From positions 124,001 through 188,000 of the forward strand of contig FCOH02000001.1 in assembly GCA_001544595.2 (NCBI GenBank): 64,000 nt of DNA, written 5' to 3'. Source of the DNA: Caballeronia peredens. GTDB lineage: Bacteria; Pseudomonadota; Gammaproteobacteria; Burkholderiales; Burkholderiaceae. Positions 35,077 through 44,465 of the stretch are shown here, piece by piece; within the stretch, counting starts at the first letter, position 1; every line of letters begins with the position of its first letter. The notes below the pieces were generated by a model. It saw nothing but the letters and a program-made list of their open reading frames with translations. It made no database searches and was not told the DNA's origin. The translations under genes were made by a program, and so were the position numbers.

Positions 35077-37254
35077 TCACGGCGTCCACTGATACATCAG
35101 AATCTTCGCGCGGGCGTCGTCTTCCACGAGGACGACATACTCGCCGTTCGCGCGACGCGTCGCGCTGATGCCCAGTTCCACATCGACATAACCGCTCGTG
35201 CCGCCTACATTTGCGCCCGGCGTCATGTAGCCGACCGGCGTGCCGGTGCGCGCGTCGTACACGTCGATTTTCTGCGTATAGAGCTCCGCGACGAACAGAT
35301 AGTCGCCCGCCGTCGCAATGCCGACCGTCGTCACGGGCGGACTGCTCGCGGTGTTCCACGGCAACGCGATGCCGTACGTCATGGACGGCGCGCCCGTGCT
35401 CCAGTTGTCGTAGCGCGCGAGATACGGGCCGGCTTCCTTCCAGCGCGTGGCATCGTAAGGCACGGCTTGTGTGAAGCCGGAGACGTACATCGTGTCCGTT
35501 TCGGCGACGTACAGCACTCGTCCGATGCGCGTGAACGGCGCGGGCATCGCGTAGGTCTTCGCCGCGCCGTACGAATAGACGGGATTGCCGGGCGCGTCGA
35601 AACTTTGCACCGACATCTGGCGAATGCCGCTCGTCGGCGTGCCGAACCAGACGCCGCCCGCCGAATCGACCCAGATGAAGCTGTTGCCGACCGCGCTGCC
35701 CGTCGCCGGATTGCCGGTGAATTCGCGGTCGTCGAGGCGGCCGTCGCCGTCGATGTCGCGCCACATCCATTCGCCCCACGCCGGCTGATACGCCGGAAAA
35801 CCGCCGGAAATGAAGCTTTCCGCGAACATGACCGATGGAATCGCGATACTGCCGTGCGCCGTATCGAAGCGATGCACGTAAAGCTCGTGCGAGTACGGAT
35901 CGAGCGTGTACAGATAGGGCCGGTTGCCGTTGAGGCGCCGCACCATCGGTTCGCCGCGCACGTCGCGCCCGATATGCAGCTCGGGATCGTCCGGATAGCC
36001 GATGCGATCGACCGTGTAGGCTGCGTAGGTCCATTGCTTGCCGGGCGGCTTCGTCCAGTCCATCGTGAAGATTTTCGAGCCGGTGTAGATGGTGTTCGGT
36101 GCGCCCGGATCGAAGGCGGCGCCGTCGACGAACACGAGTCCGTCGAGTTCCCACGACAGCGATCGCGACGTGCCCTTGAACGCCTGCAGCACCGCGCCCG
36201 AGCCGACGGAAGCCGAGTTCAGCGCGCGCGGTCCTTCGCCGTTCTGGCCGACGTACAGATTGCCCGCGGCATCGAAGCCGATGCCGGTGACGAAGTTGAA
36301 GCGGCCCGCCTCGATCTTTCCCGCGGGCGCGTGATTGACGCCGTTCAGCGTGCCGACCGGCGCCGCGGCCTGCAGCATGCCGCCAGCGGTTTTCCTGTAC
36401 GGCAGAATTTGCTGAGCCGGTCCGATATCGGCGATATAGAGGTCGCCCGACGGCGCGATCGTGAGATCCGCGGGCACGGTGCCGGGCGGCAGCACCGGCG
36501 CGCCGCCGAGCATCGCGCCTGCTGCCGAATAGTGCGCGATCGACGCGCCCGCGATGACCCACAGCGAGCCGTCCGTATCGAGCGCGATGCGTCCGATACG
36601 TCCCGACGACGCGACATCGAAAGCGCGCTTGCGGCGCATCGTGCCGGCATCGAACACGATGATGCGGTTCGAATATTGATCGGCGACGAAGAGTTCGCTC
36701 TCGTTGGCCGCGAGTCCGCGAATGCCTGCGTCGGTGCCGGTGGGCACGGTATCGACGATCAGGAAGCTGTTCTTCGACGCGTTCGCGCTGTTGCCCACGC
36801 CGCCCGCGAACGGCGCGCCTTGCGCGATATTGCCGATTGCGCGCCGTGTGATGCCGAACCAGGTATAACCGTTCGGGGGATAGTCCGCGCCGACGAGGCC
36901 GCCGTTCTGATTGCCGATCGACATCGCGGCGTAAAGATAGCTGCTGTTCGACGTGACGGCGTCGCCGCCCGCCGCGCCCCAGCCGTGCGTCGCGCCCGCC
37001 ACGGCGATGCGGTCGCCATTGCGATAGGCGGCGATCTCGGCGCCGCTCTCGTCCCACGGCGAGTTGGTGTAGACGGTGCCGTCGGCGGCGACGTCGAGCG
37101 CCTGGATGTCTTGCTGCATCCATTTGCCGTCGCCGAAGCCGAAGGTGTTGCCGATCCACGAAGTCGTGGCCGCGAGTTGCGTCGGCGCGGCGGCCGCGTG
37201 CGGCGCGAGGCTCAGCGCCGCGAGAGAGGTCATCAATAGAACAAATCGTTTCAT
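35077..37254 (-). CDS. Secreted beta-propeller (NHL/SMP-30-like) protein
   Basis: A 725-residue exported protein with a signal peptide (MKRFVLLMTSLAALSL...HAAA, about 22 residues). It is built of repeated blades with motifs such as LDVAADGTVYT, GIRGLAANESELFVADQY, IALDTDGSLWVIAG, LTIAPSGDLYIADI and GIGFDAAGNLYVGQN, the NHL/SMP-30 pattern, over at least residues 45-340. A later part contains DIDGDGRLDD, a possible calcium-binding loop, and PVGYMTPGANVGG near the C-terminus. It is probably periplasmic and binds or hydrolyses an unknown ligand. AAGGAAC precedes the ATG. Confidence 0.75.
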   Translation of the reverse strand: MKRFVLLMTSLAALSLAPHAAAAPTQLAATTSWIGNTFGFGDGKWMQQDIQALDVAADGTVYTNSPWDESGAEIAAYRNGDRIAVAGATHGWGAAGGDAVTSNSSYLYAAMSIGNQNGGLVGADYPPNGYTWFGITRRAIGNIAQGAPFAGGVGNSANASKNSFLIVDTVPTGTDAGIRGLAANESELFVADQYSNRIIVFDAGTMRRKRAFDVASSGRIGRIALDTDGSLWVIAGASIAHYSAAGAMLGGAPVLPPGTVPADLTIAPSGDLYIADIGPAQQILPYRKTAGGMLQAAAPVGTLNGVNHAPAGKIEAGRFNFVTGIGFDAAGNLYVGQNGEGPRALNSASVGSGAVLQAFKGTSRSLSWELDGLVFVDGAAFDPGAPNTIYTGSKIFTMDWTKPPGKQWTYAAYTVDRIGYPDDPELHIGRDVRGEPMVRRLNGNRPYLYTLDPYSHELYVHRFDTAHGSIAIPSVMFAESFISGGFPAYQPAWGEWMWRDIDGDGRLDDREFTGNPATGSAVGNSFIWVDSAGGVWFGTPTSGIRQMSVQSFDAPGNPVYSYGAAKTYAMPAPFTRIGRVLYVAETDTMYVSGFTQAVPYDATRWKEAGPYLARYDNWSTGAPSMTYGIALPWNTASSPPVTTVGIATAGDYLFVAELYTQKIDVYDARTGTPVGYMTPGANVGGTSGYVDVELGISATRRANGEYVVLVEDDARAKILMYQWTP

Positions 37255-37600
37255 CGCCCGGTTCCTTGCTTCAGGGGCTGCTATTTTGCTTAACGGCTCG
37301 ATGAAGCGATGCTTGAGGCAGAACTTCCGTGCACGATGACGGTGCGTTTGGGCCAGGCCAGTAAATCGTTCCGCGCAGGTTTGCGATCTAAGGCGCAGCG
37401 ATCAACCGAATAAAGATGCTCTCAGGCAGTGCAAGGAAGTCGACGATTCCGAAGACCCGGCACAACGTCAGCGGGCCGTGCGCGAACTGAATCGGCGTTT
37501 GCGCACGGTGCAGATGATGGCGAACAAGGCGCATCGCGAGTCAGTGCAATTGACTCAGACGCGCGTCGGGCCTAGTCGCTTTGTCGCTTCGAATCGCGCC
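37255..37600. other. Intergenic region
   Basis: 346 bp holding the beta-propeller gene promoter (minus strand). A plus-strand open frame around 37,400-37,560 encodes an Arg/Gln-rich stretch without start or ribosome site; it may be a remnant but I cannot assign it. GC falls gradually toward the type VI island. Confidence 0.4.
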
Positions 37601-37774
37601 TTAAGTGGCGTGAATGATCTGGTCGTCACTGGGACATATCTGGTAAGGGTCGTGGCAGCCGGTGCTGTCGCATGTTATGTAATTCAAGCACCCGTCGCCG
37701 TCCGCCATTGCAGCAGGCGCGAAAGAAAGGAATGCAGAAGCCGCCAGAAGCAGGCCGAGAGTTTTCTTTATCAT
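37601..37774 (-). CDS. Small secreted cysteine-rich protein
   Basis: A 57-residue protein that is easy to miss. MIKKTLGLLLAASAF begins a textbook signal peptide with cleavage near AMA/DGDG (residue 24). The mature ~33 residues contain four cysteines (positions 29, 35, 40 and 47) plus DPYQICPSDDQ, suggesting one or two disulfides in the periplasm. AAGGACG sits 7-8 bp before the ATG. Codons are host-like. No family recognised. Confidence 0.65.
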   Translation of the reverse strand: MIKKTLGLLLAASAFLSFAPAAMADGDGCLNYITCDSTGCHDPYQICPSDDQIIHAT

Positions 37775-38459
37775 TGAAACGTCCTTGTGTTCGTTGGAAA
37801 CAATGAACTGATTGACCGACGCGTCGTGATGACAAGTCTACGACTGCCCAGCTATTACCGTCACCTTTCATGTGCATTCTTTACATTGGCGGACGCCATA
37901 GTGAGCGCGTACCGCTCGACAAACGCGTTGCGCTCAGCCGTGCTGCTCGAGACTTGAGATGAATCTGACGGATCGTGCGTGGTCATGCGCAGCGATATCG
38001 CTGCTGCGCTTTAGTTGATGCGAGGGCGACGCAAATTCAATCAGCGATACGGACGCCAACGGCGACAGCCTGATTGTCTCTCGACCTGTTGGAGCAATCT
38101 CATCGGTGATAGTCGCGCTCAAAGTCAGCGCCCCGCGCGGGCATGTCGCGCGATCACGCGACGGCTTGATGCGTCTTCATCGCTAAGGTAAGTCGATTTG
38201 GTGCCGGGTGGGGCAGAGAGGACTGCGTAGGGAAAATTCAATGGAAACGAAGATTTATAGCTTAGCTAACCGATGAATTTCTTCACGCTGACTGCATGAC
38301 GAATTGCAAGCATGTCCGTCCTTTAGGACGATTCAATCTATCGTCCGTGGGGAAAATCAGATAACCTCTGCGCCGACTGAGCGCACGTGCGCGAACGCTG
38401 ATCACCATCTGCCATTGACGCAGATTTCGATAGCAGTGCATAGAAAGGAGCGGAGAATC
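37775..38459. other. Intergenic region upstream of vgrG
   Basis: 685 bp without a gene I can support. GC is lower than in the preceding genes, and the 38,170-38,450 part contains AT-rich stretches (around 38,220-38,280) fitting a vgrG promoter. Short open frames here have no ribosome site and no protein-like composition. AAGGAGCGGAG just before 38460 is the vgrG ribosome site. Confidence 0.5.
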
Positions 38460-40781
38460 ATGTCCAGCGTATTGGACCGGATGGAACACGCCGTGAGCCG
38501 GACGATTGCCGTCACCGGCCGTCAGGCTCATCGTCTGGAGGTGCCGGGCACCGAGAGCGCATCGCTTTTGTCCGTATCGTCCTATGAAGCGATCGAGAAG
38601 ATGGGCGAGCCAATCGCCATCACGATCCAGGTGTCGCACCCGCGCGCAATTCCGCGTCGCGACTATCTGAGTCGCGACGCGAGCTTTTCTTTTATGTCGG
38701 ATGACGGCGTGGAACGAAAGTTTTCAGGCTTCATCGCGTCGTTTTCCAAGCTGAAGACGACGCACGACTTCGTGAGTTATCAAGTTATCTTGAAGTCTCA
38801 CCTGGCTCGACTTCAGGGAATCCGTAGCACAAAAATATATCAACACCAGACGGTTCCGCAGATTCTGGAAGCCATCCTGGTGCGTCATGGGCTCAAGCCT
38901 CACCAGTACATCTTCCGTTTACGCGGCCAATATCCGCAGACGCTGTTCCGGTTTCAGTACGCCCAGGACGATTTGGCGTATCTGCAGATGTTGATGGCTA
39001 AGGCTGGCCTCTATCTCTATATCGAAGAGACAGAATACGGTGACCGGATAGTGTTCGCGGATGATGTGGATCATTACGTTTATGATCCCGCGCGCGTGGT
39101 GCCCTATCGGGAGAATGCGGGTCTGGAGGCCGGCATCGAGTCGGTGTCCGAACTCGAATATCACGCGCAGGTCGTGCCGCAATCGGTCCTCGTCGCCGAT
39201 TACAACCCCGATAAGGCCTGGGAGCGCTTCAAGGCCGAGGAGAGCATTGCTCCGCAGGATCCGACGACGTATGGCACACCTTATGTTTACGGAACCGCGC
39301 ATCTCGACCAGGCGGAAGCCCAGCGCAAGGCGCAACTCTATCATGAGGAAGCGATCTGCTGGCAGGTCGTATTCGAAGGCCAAAGCAATGTGCAGGAGCT
39401 TCGGTGTGGGCGCGTGTTCCGCACGGATACTGATCTGCCGGATGCGGAAGACGGGCTGGTCGCCATCGAGGTTACGCACCGCGGAGCGCGAGACCAGGCC
39501 TACGGCAACACGTTCAAGGCGATCCCTGCAGATCGGCGTTTCCGCTTAAAGATCGACGAATCGAAGTGGCCGAAGATCGCGGGCACACTCAGTGGCCGAG
39601 TGACGTCCCCTGATAGATACAAATATGCGTATTTAACGGCCGCCGGTTATTACACGGTTCGCTTCGACGTTGATTTCGATGAATGGCCGAAGGGCGGCGA
39701 GAGCGTGCCGATGCGTCTGGCCAAGCCGTTCGCGGGAGCGTTGCAGACGGGCTTCCATTTCCCCGGCCTTGATGGCACGGAGGTGGTGATCGGGTTTCGA
39801 GACGGAGATCCGGACAAGCCTGAAATTTTAGGCTTCCATCACAACAGTCAGGCGGTCGATCACATTACGAACGATCGACGGTGGCTGTCGAGAAATGTCA
39901 TCCGGACGCAGAGCAACAACAAGCTCAGGATGGAAGACTGGGAGGGCGAGGAGGGCATCAAGCTCAGCACCGAGCACTCGGGCAAGTCGCAACTCAATCT
40001 TGGACACCTCGTCAATTCCAATCTGGAAAAGCGCGGAGAAGGGTTTGAACTAAGGACGTCTGGATACGGCGCGATCCGTGCTGGCAAGGGGCTGTATGTT
40101 ACGGCCTACGATCAGCCCGCGGCATCGGGCAAGCAACTCGACATGCAGCAGACGATCGCGCAACTTGAAAGCGCGCTGGAACTGGCCAAGGCGCTCGCTG
40201 ATTCGACACGCGCGGCCAAGGCTGAGCCTGCGGATACGGACGCGCAACTCGCCGTCAACAAAGAACTCGATGGGCTCAAGAATGCCGGGCTGCTCGCGAG
40301 CGCGCCGGCCTCCATCGGGATTGTGGCGGGTCGCGGGGTGCATGTAGCCGCTAAAGAAACTATCTCAGCGGTGGCGGGCAAGAACGCCGACTTTAGCGTG
40401 ATGAAGCGCTTCACGATCGCGGCGGGTGACTTGGTATCGATTTTCGCGCAAAAACTTGGATTGAAGCTCTTCGCTGCCAAGGGGCCGGTAGACATACAAG
40501 CGCAGACCGATGCGATGGCACTGATTGCCGACAAGGACATGGCGATCACTAGCGTCAATGGCAAGGTGACGGTCGCGGCAGCCAAGGAGCTTGTCCTTGA
40601 ATGTGGCGGCGCTTTTGTGCAATTGAAGGACGGCAACATAACGCTGGGCGGACCCGGGGATTTGTTCTTCAAAGTGATCACGATCCAGAAGCAGGGCGCC
40701 GCGTCGCTGAATTCCAACTTCGCCATGCCTCACGGATCTGGCGCATTGTCCGAAGGCCGTGCCGGCCGCTTCTCTGACTGA
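38460..40781 (+). CDS. vgrG: Type VI secretion system tip protein VgrG
   Basis: A 773-residue spike protein. Residues ~20-370 are the gp27-like hub (LEVPGTESASLLSVSSYEA, RFQYAQDDLAYLQMLMAKAGLYLYIEE), ~395-490 the gp5-like OB fold ending GTEVVIGFRDGDPDKPEILGFHHN, and from about 590 the DUF2345 domain with the repeated VAAKETISAVAGKNADF-like beta-helix segments. The start ATG has AAGGAGCGGAGA upstream. It sits 18 bp before the effector gene, with no adaptor (DUF2169/DUF4123) or PAAR gene between them, so the effector probably docks directly on the VgrG tail. The T6SS core must be elsewhere. Confidence 0.95.
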   Translation: MSSVLDRMEHAVSRTIAVTGRQAHRLEVPGTESASLLSVSSYEAIEKMGEPIAITIQVSHPRAIPRRDYLSRDASFSFMSDDGVERKFSGFIASFSKLKTTHDFVSYQVILKSHLARLQGIRSTKIYQHQTVPQILEAILVRHGLKPHQYIFRLRGQYPQTLFRFQYAQDDLAYLQMLMAKAGLYLYIEETEYGDRIVFADDVDHYVYDPARVVPYRENAGLEAGIESVSELEYHAQVVPQSVLVADYNPDKAWERFKAEESIAPQDPTTYGTPYVYGTAHLDQAEAQRKAQLYHEEAICWQVVFEGQSNVQELRCGRVFRTDTDLPDAEDGLVAIEVTHRGARDQAYGNTFKAIPADRRFRLKIDESKWPKIAGTLSGRVTSPDRYKYAYLTAAGYYTVRFDVDFDEWPKGGESVPMRLAKPFAGALQTGFHFPGLDGTEVVIGFRDGDPDKPEILGFHHNSQAVDHITNDRRWLSRNVIRTQSNNKLRMEDWEGEEGIKLSTEHSGKSQLNLGHLVNSNLEKRGEGFELRTSGYGAIRAGKGLYVTAYDQPAASGKQLDMQQTIAQLESALELAKALADSTRAAKAEPADTDAQLAVNKELDGLKNAGLLASAPASIGIVAGRGVHVAAKETISAVAGKNADFSVMKRFTIAAGDLVSIFAQKLGLKLFAAKGPVDIQAQTDAMALIADKDMAITSVNGKVTVAAAKELVLECGGAFVQLKDGNITLGGPGDLFFKVITIQKQGAASLNSNFAMPHGSGALSEGRAGRFSD

Positions 40782-40799
40782 CCGACGCGAGTTTAAGTA

Positions 40800-43700
40800 A
40801 TGACAGACTCAAACAAAGACAAAAAGAATTCTGCCTCTACGCCCTCGGCGCCGGTACCGGCGGAACCGCCGCGTGCAAAGCCGCTGAACTGGAGCTTTCC
40901 GTTTGCTCCGGTCAAGGGTAATGCGAGCGACCCTCAGACGTTTCTGTCGGCGTTGGGTCGTTCTCAGAGCGGGTTCTATCCGCTCGGTACGAACGGATTG
41001 TGGCATGGCGGGATTCATTTCGACGCCGCTACGGACAGTGCTCTTAAACAAGGTGACGGCGTGCGCGCAATCGCCGATGGCGAGGTTATCGCGTATCGAC
41101 TTGATACGACTTACCCCGAATTGAAGTACAGCGATCGGCGCATGGCGCTGTACTCGACCGGGTTTGTCCTGCTTAGACACAAGCTTATTCTTCCGCCTGA
41201 GCCGAATCAGTCCAAAGCACCGGCGAAGCCTGATGGCGTCTCCACGACCGGATCAGGGACGAGTCCTGCAAGCGCGCCCGCTCCTGCAAGCGCGCCCGCG
41301 GCTTCCACTCCGTCGAACACACCTCCAGCCGAAGATGTTCTCGAGTTCTATAGCCTGTACATGCACCAGCTTGACTGGGCGAGCTATCAGAGCGCGGAGT
41401 CGGATGGGTCTGCGGAGGGCACCACGCTGTCTCGAACGGCGTCATCGGTTCGTCGTATGTCATATTGGAAAGGTGACCGGCGCTTTGTGGTGGGCGAGAA
41501 GGCCTGTGCCACGCAGCGTGCGCCTGCACCGTCCGGCATCGCCTATCGTTTCGATCAACTTTCGCGCCAGGAAGATCAAACGATCCGGAGAGCCGCCGAC
41601 AGCGTGCCGTCGGACGGCTTGGGCAACATCATGGAGATGGAGCCAATCACGGACCAGGCGCTCGCGCGCTATTCGGCGGCACGTCTGCGAGTGAGCGCAC
41701 CGGCCGTCGACCCTGCGGAGTTGAATAGTCAGAAGCCTGCACAGGGCACGCAGATCCGGGATCGCGCCAACGGCGAAGTGATCGGCTTGTTGCCGCGAGG
41801 AAGTGAAATCACCGCTACGGGCGAAGCGACAACCGGTTGGGTGCAAATCGCGAAACTCGTAAAGGGCTCGCCCGTATCAGTGAAAGTCGGCGATCAGCCT
41901 GATCCACGCGCTGCAAGCGGTTGGGTTCGGCTTGATGAATTCGATGCGCGGATCGACCCGAACCCGCTCGATAGCGTCGTGTTGCTGAACGAGCCGTTCG
42001 CCGTCAAGGCGGGCGATGTCATCGGTTACCTGGGCGAATACCAGAATTACAGTGACGCACAGATTCTGCCGCCCAAGCCAAGTCGGCCGATTCTGCATGT
42101 CGAAGTTTTCGCGGGAGACACATTCAGAGCGTTTGTCGAACGCAGCCGTGAGCGTGCCAAGATGTTGCCGAGCACGCAGCGCTCGATGATGATGATCCGT
42201 CAGGGCGTCAAGCTCGTGGCGCCTGCCGATGGGGATCTGAGCGTGCCCGCGGGTCAACTGCTGAAACTTTCCCAGGGCGATCCCGGTAAAGGCAAGTGGG
42301 CCAAGGTTCAGCCGATGCGCATGCCGACGGTGCCGGACAAGAAAGGGCATCGCAAATCAACCGGAACGCCTGCGGGTCCCGAGATATGGGTGGAGCGCGA
42401 GGCGAGCGGCAAAACGGCCGACATGCCCGTTAAGGGATGGTCGAAATTCCCGCTGCAGCTCGCTAACGCACGTGCACCGGAGGCGGCGTTCGAGCAGGTC
42501 ATTCCGCGGGCGGCTCTGGAGCAACTGGACGGCATGGCGCAAGACGACACCAGCGCACGCTGGTGGAATGTCTCGGTTGGCGATAGTTCGGGCCGTGGCG
42601 TGTGGGGTTGGCTATGTGAGAAAGGTCATCCCGGCACGGAATGGCAGAGCCCGTGGTCGTGGCCAGGCTTCGAACTGGTCGACAGTTCGAGCATCCCGCC
42701 TGTGAACATGTTCAAGCGCTTTCTGTTTGTGACGGGGCAATTGCTTGATGGGGAGGCGGAAGAGTTTAGCGCTGCTGCGGCTTCGGTCAACGCAGGCACG
42801 CTGATTGGCCGGCTTGAGAAGGCGGTCGACTCTCAGGGCGACGGTAACGGGAAAGTCACGGGCAACGAATTGCGCAAGGCGCTGGGACAGAGATGGCTTG
42901 CGAGTGCGCTTTCGCATATCGCCGTGCGCTATGAAAGCGAATGGGGCGGCAGTACGAGCAAGTGGGATGCGCTGTCCTCATGCATGGGTACGGGTCGCTA
43001 CATCTGGCAGGGCGAGTTGGAGCGAATTCAGAAACTGCAATGGTGGTCGCAGGTCAAGTCGATCAAGGGATTTCCGATTGAGCCGATCGTTTGGCATTTG
43101 CATCCGGTTGGGGTGGTGGGGAATTTCGTCGGCGACTGCTCCTCTCGACGACGAAGGGATGTCGATCTCGGCAAACTTTCTAGTCGCTATGAGACTGGAG
43201 GTCGAGGATCGAATACCGTTTCCGGAGGCAGAGGAGATCCCGGCGGAGTTTCGTATGGCTCGTATCAAATGACAAGTCAAACTCGACAGCGAGATGGTTC
43301 TTTTGTCTTGGGCGGAACGGTAAAAAAATTCATCGAGTCGGAGAAATTTCCTTGGGGTTCAGAGTTTTCTGGCCTAGTACCAGGATCATCCGCCTTCACT
43401 CAAAAGTGGAAGGAATTGGTGGCCAAAAACAATGATCGATTCACAGAGGTCGAGCATCAATTCATCAAAGACACGCATTTCAATGTTCAGATTGAAAGTG
43501 TTAAGAACAGGACTGGGATTGATCTTAGGTACCATTCGCACGCAATCAACGATGTAGTCTGGTCTGTGGCGGTTCAGAACGGACCCACGACGGATGTGAT
43601 CAGCACTGCAATAACTAATCTGGGTGTAGATGCAGTGGAGACGCGCGATTATGACCAGCTGCTCATCAACGCTATCTACGCCGAACGTGGAAAGGAAAAT

Positions 43701-43823
43701 AAGGAGGGTCATCTAGTTCGATTTATTCATGCATCGCTCGAACAGCAGGAAGGTGTAAAAAATAGATTTAAATCAGAACAGCAAAGGGCAAACGAGGAGC
43801 TGGAAAATGAAAGGGATTATTAA
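40800..43823 (+). CDS. T6SS effector: M23-like/EF-hand-like backbone with C-terminal peptidoglycan hydrolase
   Basis: 1007 residues, no signal peptide. A Pro-rich start (1-30) leads into a split M23/LytM-like domain: WHGGIHFDAA (His69), SLYMHQLDWA (~187) and ILHVEVFAG (~431). The usual HxGxD site reads HGGIH and the first His of the last motif is missing, so it may be degenerate. An SH3-like segment lies at ~315-360 and an EF-hand-like loop DGNGKVTGNEL at ~681. After GNFVG (~778) comes the toxin tail: RYETGGRG, GDPGGVSYGSYQM and WSVAVQNGP, as in VgrG-related/endolysin-type peptidoglycan hydrolases, with Glu of YETGG a candidate catalyst. GC drops sharply in the tail. Its last 17 bp overlap the immunity gene. 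Confidence 0.85.
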   Translation: MTDSNKDKKNSASTPSAPVPAEPPRAKPLNWSFPFAPVKGNASDPQTFLSALGRSQSGFYPLGTNGLWHGGIHFDAATDSALKQGDGVRAIADGEVIAYRLDTTYPELKYSDRRMALYSTGFVLLRHKLILPPEPNQSKAPAKPDGVSTTGSGTSPASAPAPASAPAASTPSNTPPAEDVLEFYSLYMHQLDWASYQSAESDGSAEGTTLSRTASSVRRMSYWKGDRRFVVGEKACATQRAPAPSGIAYRFDQLSRQEDQTIRRAADSVPSDGLGNIMEMEPITDQALARYSAARLRVSAPAVDPAELNSQKPAQGTQIRDRANGEVIGLLPRGSEITATGEATTGWVQIAKLVKGSPVSVKVGDQPDPRAASGWVRLDEFDARIDPNPLDSVVLLNEPFAVKAGDVIGYLGEYQNYSDAQILPPKPSRPILHVEVFAGDTFRAFVERSRERAKMLPSTQRSMMMIRQGVKLVAPADGDLSVPAGQLLKLSQGDPGKGKWAKVQPMRMPTVPDKKGHRKSTGTPAGPEIWVEREASGKTADMPVKGWSKFPLQLANARAPEAAFEQVIPRAALEQLDGMAQDDTSARWWNVSVGDSSGRGVWGWLCEKGHPGTEWQSPWSWPGFELVDSSSIPPVNMFKRFLFVTGQLLDGEAEEFSAAAASVNAGTLIGRLEKAVDSQGDGNGKVTGNELRKALGQRWLASALSHIAVRYESEWGGSTSKWDALSSCMGTGRYIWQGELERIQKLQWWSQVKSIKGFPIEPIVWHLHPVGVVGNFVGDCSSRRRRDVDLGKLSSRYETGGRGSNTVSGGRGDPGGVSYGSYQMTSQTRQRDGSFVLGGTVKKFIESEKFPWGSEFSGLVPGSSAFTQKWKELVAKNNDRFTEVEHQFIKDTHFNVQIESVKNRTGIDLRYHSHAINDVVWSVAVQNGPTTDVISTAITNLGVDAVETRDYDQLLINAIYAERGKENKEGHLVRFIHASLEQQEGVKNRFKSEQQRANEELENERDY
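41919..42250 (+). repeat. Effector backbone segment A (parent of the copy at 46045-46376)
   Basis: 332 bp nearly identical to 46045-46376. It encodes the GWVRLDEFDARIDPNP ... DGDLSVPA part of the effector. Homology stops abruptly on both sides, which marks recombination breakpoints. Confidence 0.93.
42807..43133 (+). repeat. Effector backbone segment B (parent of the copy at 44466-44793)
   Basis: 327 bp nearly identical to 44466-44793 (328 bp, one indel near its start). It encodes the EF-hand-like loop through WHLHPVGVVGNFVG. The homology ends exactly at GNFVG, the border to the variable toxin tail. Confidence 0.93.
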
Positions 43824-44427
43824 AATTCTGGCGTTAATCCTGATGTTGCATGCGTTCACTGCATCTGCTCAGGAAACAGTTACCGTCTATCATGGCGTTC
43901 GCGGCGATGCCATACTGGTAGCGAATTCTAATGGGATGATACTGCATATTGTCGGGGGTTCAATTGCAAAGGGTAGCAGTACCGCGGCTGATTGCTTCGC
44001 CAAATCAGTATTACATGCCGCTAGCAAATCAAACTATTTTGAAGGTGTTTTCGAGCCGGTAAAAAATGATATAACTGACACAAGTGTCGAAGATATTGCG
44101 GGTAAGGGAATTGGTGTCTACATTTATCCGAACGAAATAAGAGTTGGAGGAGCTGAAATTGATGGTATATGCGCTGATGGAGTCGATTTTTCTGGACCAT
44201 ATAAAAAAATTAGCATGAGAGATCCAAGATTTGTTTCGATTTTCGTTTATTTTCTAGGCTTGATTGACCAAAACGCCATGCATCTCGTTCAATTAGGGAA
44301 CATACCGGCAGCAGAGAGAGAGCTCGGGCCTTTTGTGAGGGTGTTGCGAAATTTTCCGATTCAGAACATTGAAGGCGCCGAGGCTGTCAAGAGGGCTGAA
44401 GCAAATTACAGTAATTTGTCAAAATAG
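43807..44427 (+). CDS. Secreted immunity protein candidate for the 40800 effector
   Basis: A 206-residue protein with a signal peptide (MKGIIKILALILMLHAFTASA, cleavage near residue 21), so it acts in the periplasm where the effector tail would attack peptidoglycan. It starts inside the effector 3' end (17-bp overlap), the usual toxin-immunity arrangement. Two Cys residues (near 63 and 122) may form a disulfide. The coding sequence is AT-rich compared with the host. No family recognised; the immunity role is inferred from position and export. Confidence 0.75.
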   Translation: MKGIIKILALILMLHAFTASAQETVTVYHGVRGDAILVANSNGMILHIVGGSIAKGSSTAADCFAKSVLHAASKSNYFEGVFEPVKNDITDTSVEDIAGKGIGVYIYPNEIRVGGAEIDGICADGVDFSGPYKKISMRDPRFVSIFVYFLGLIDQNAMHLVQLGNIPAAERELGPFVRVLRNFPIQNIEGAEAVKRAEANYSNLSK

Positions 44428-44465
44428 CTGCCGCGAAATCGAACGGCTTCGCGGACATAGGAGTC

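Noticed and set aside
37400..37777. Plus-strand open frame with an Arg/Gln-rich product
   Set aside because: No ribosome site; it overlaps the better supported minus-strand secreted Cys-rich gene. It could be a remnant, but there is no support.
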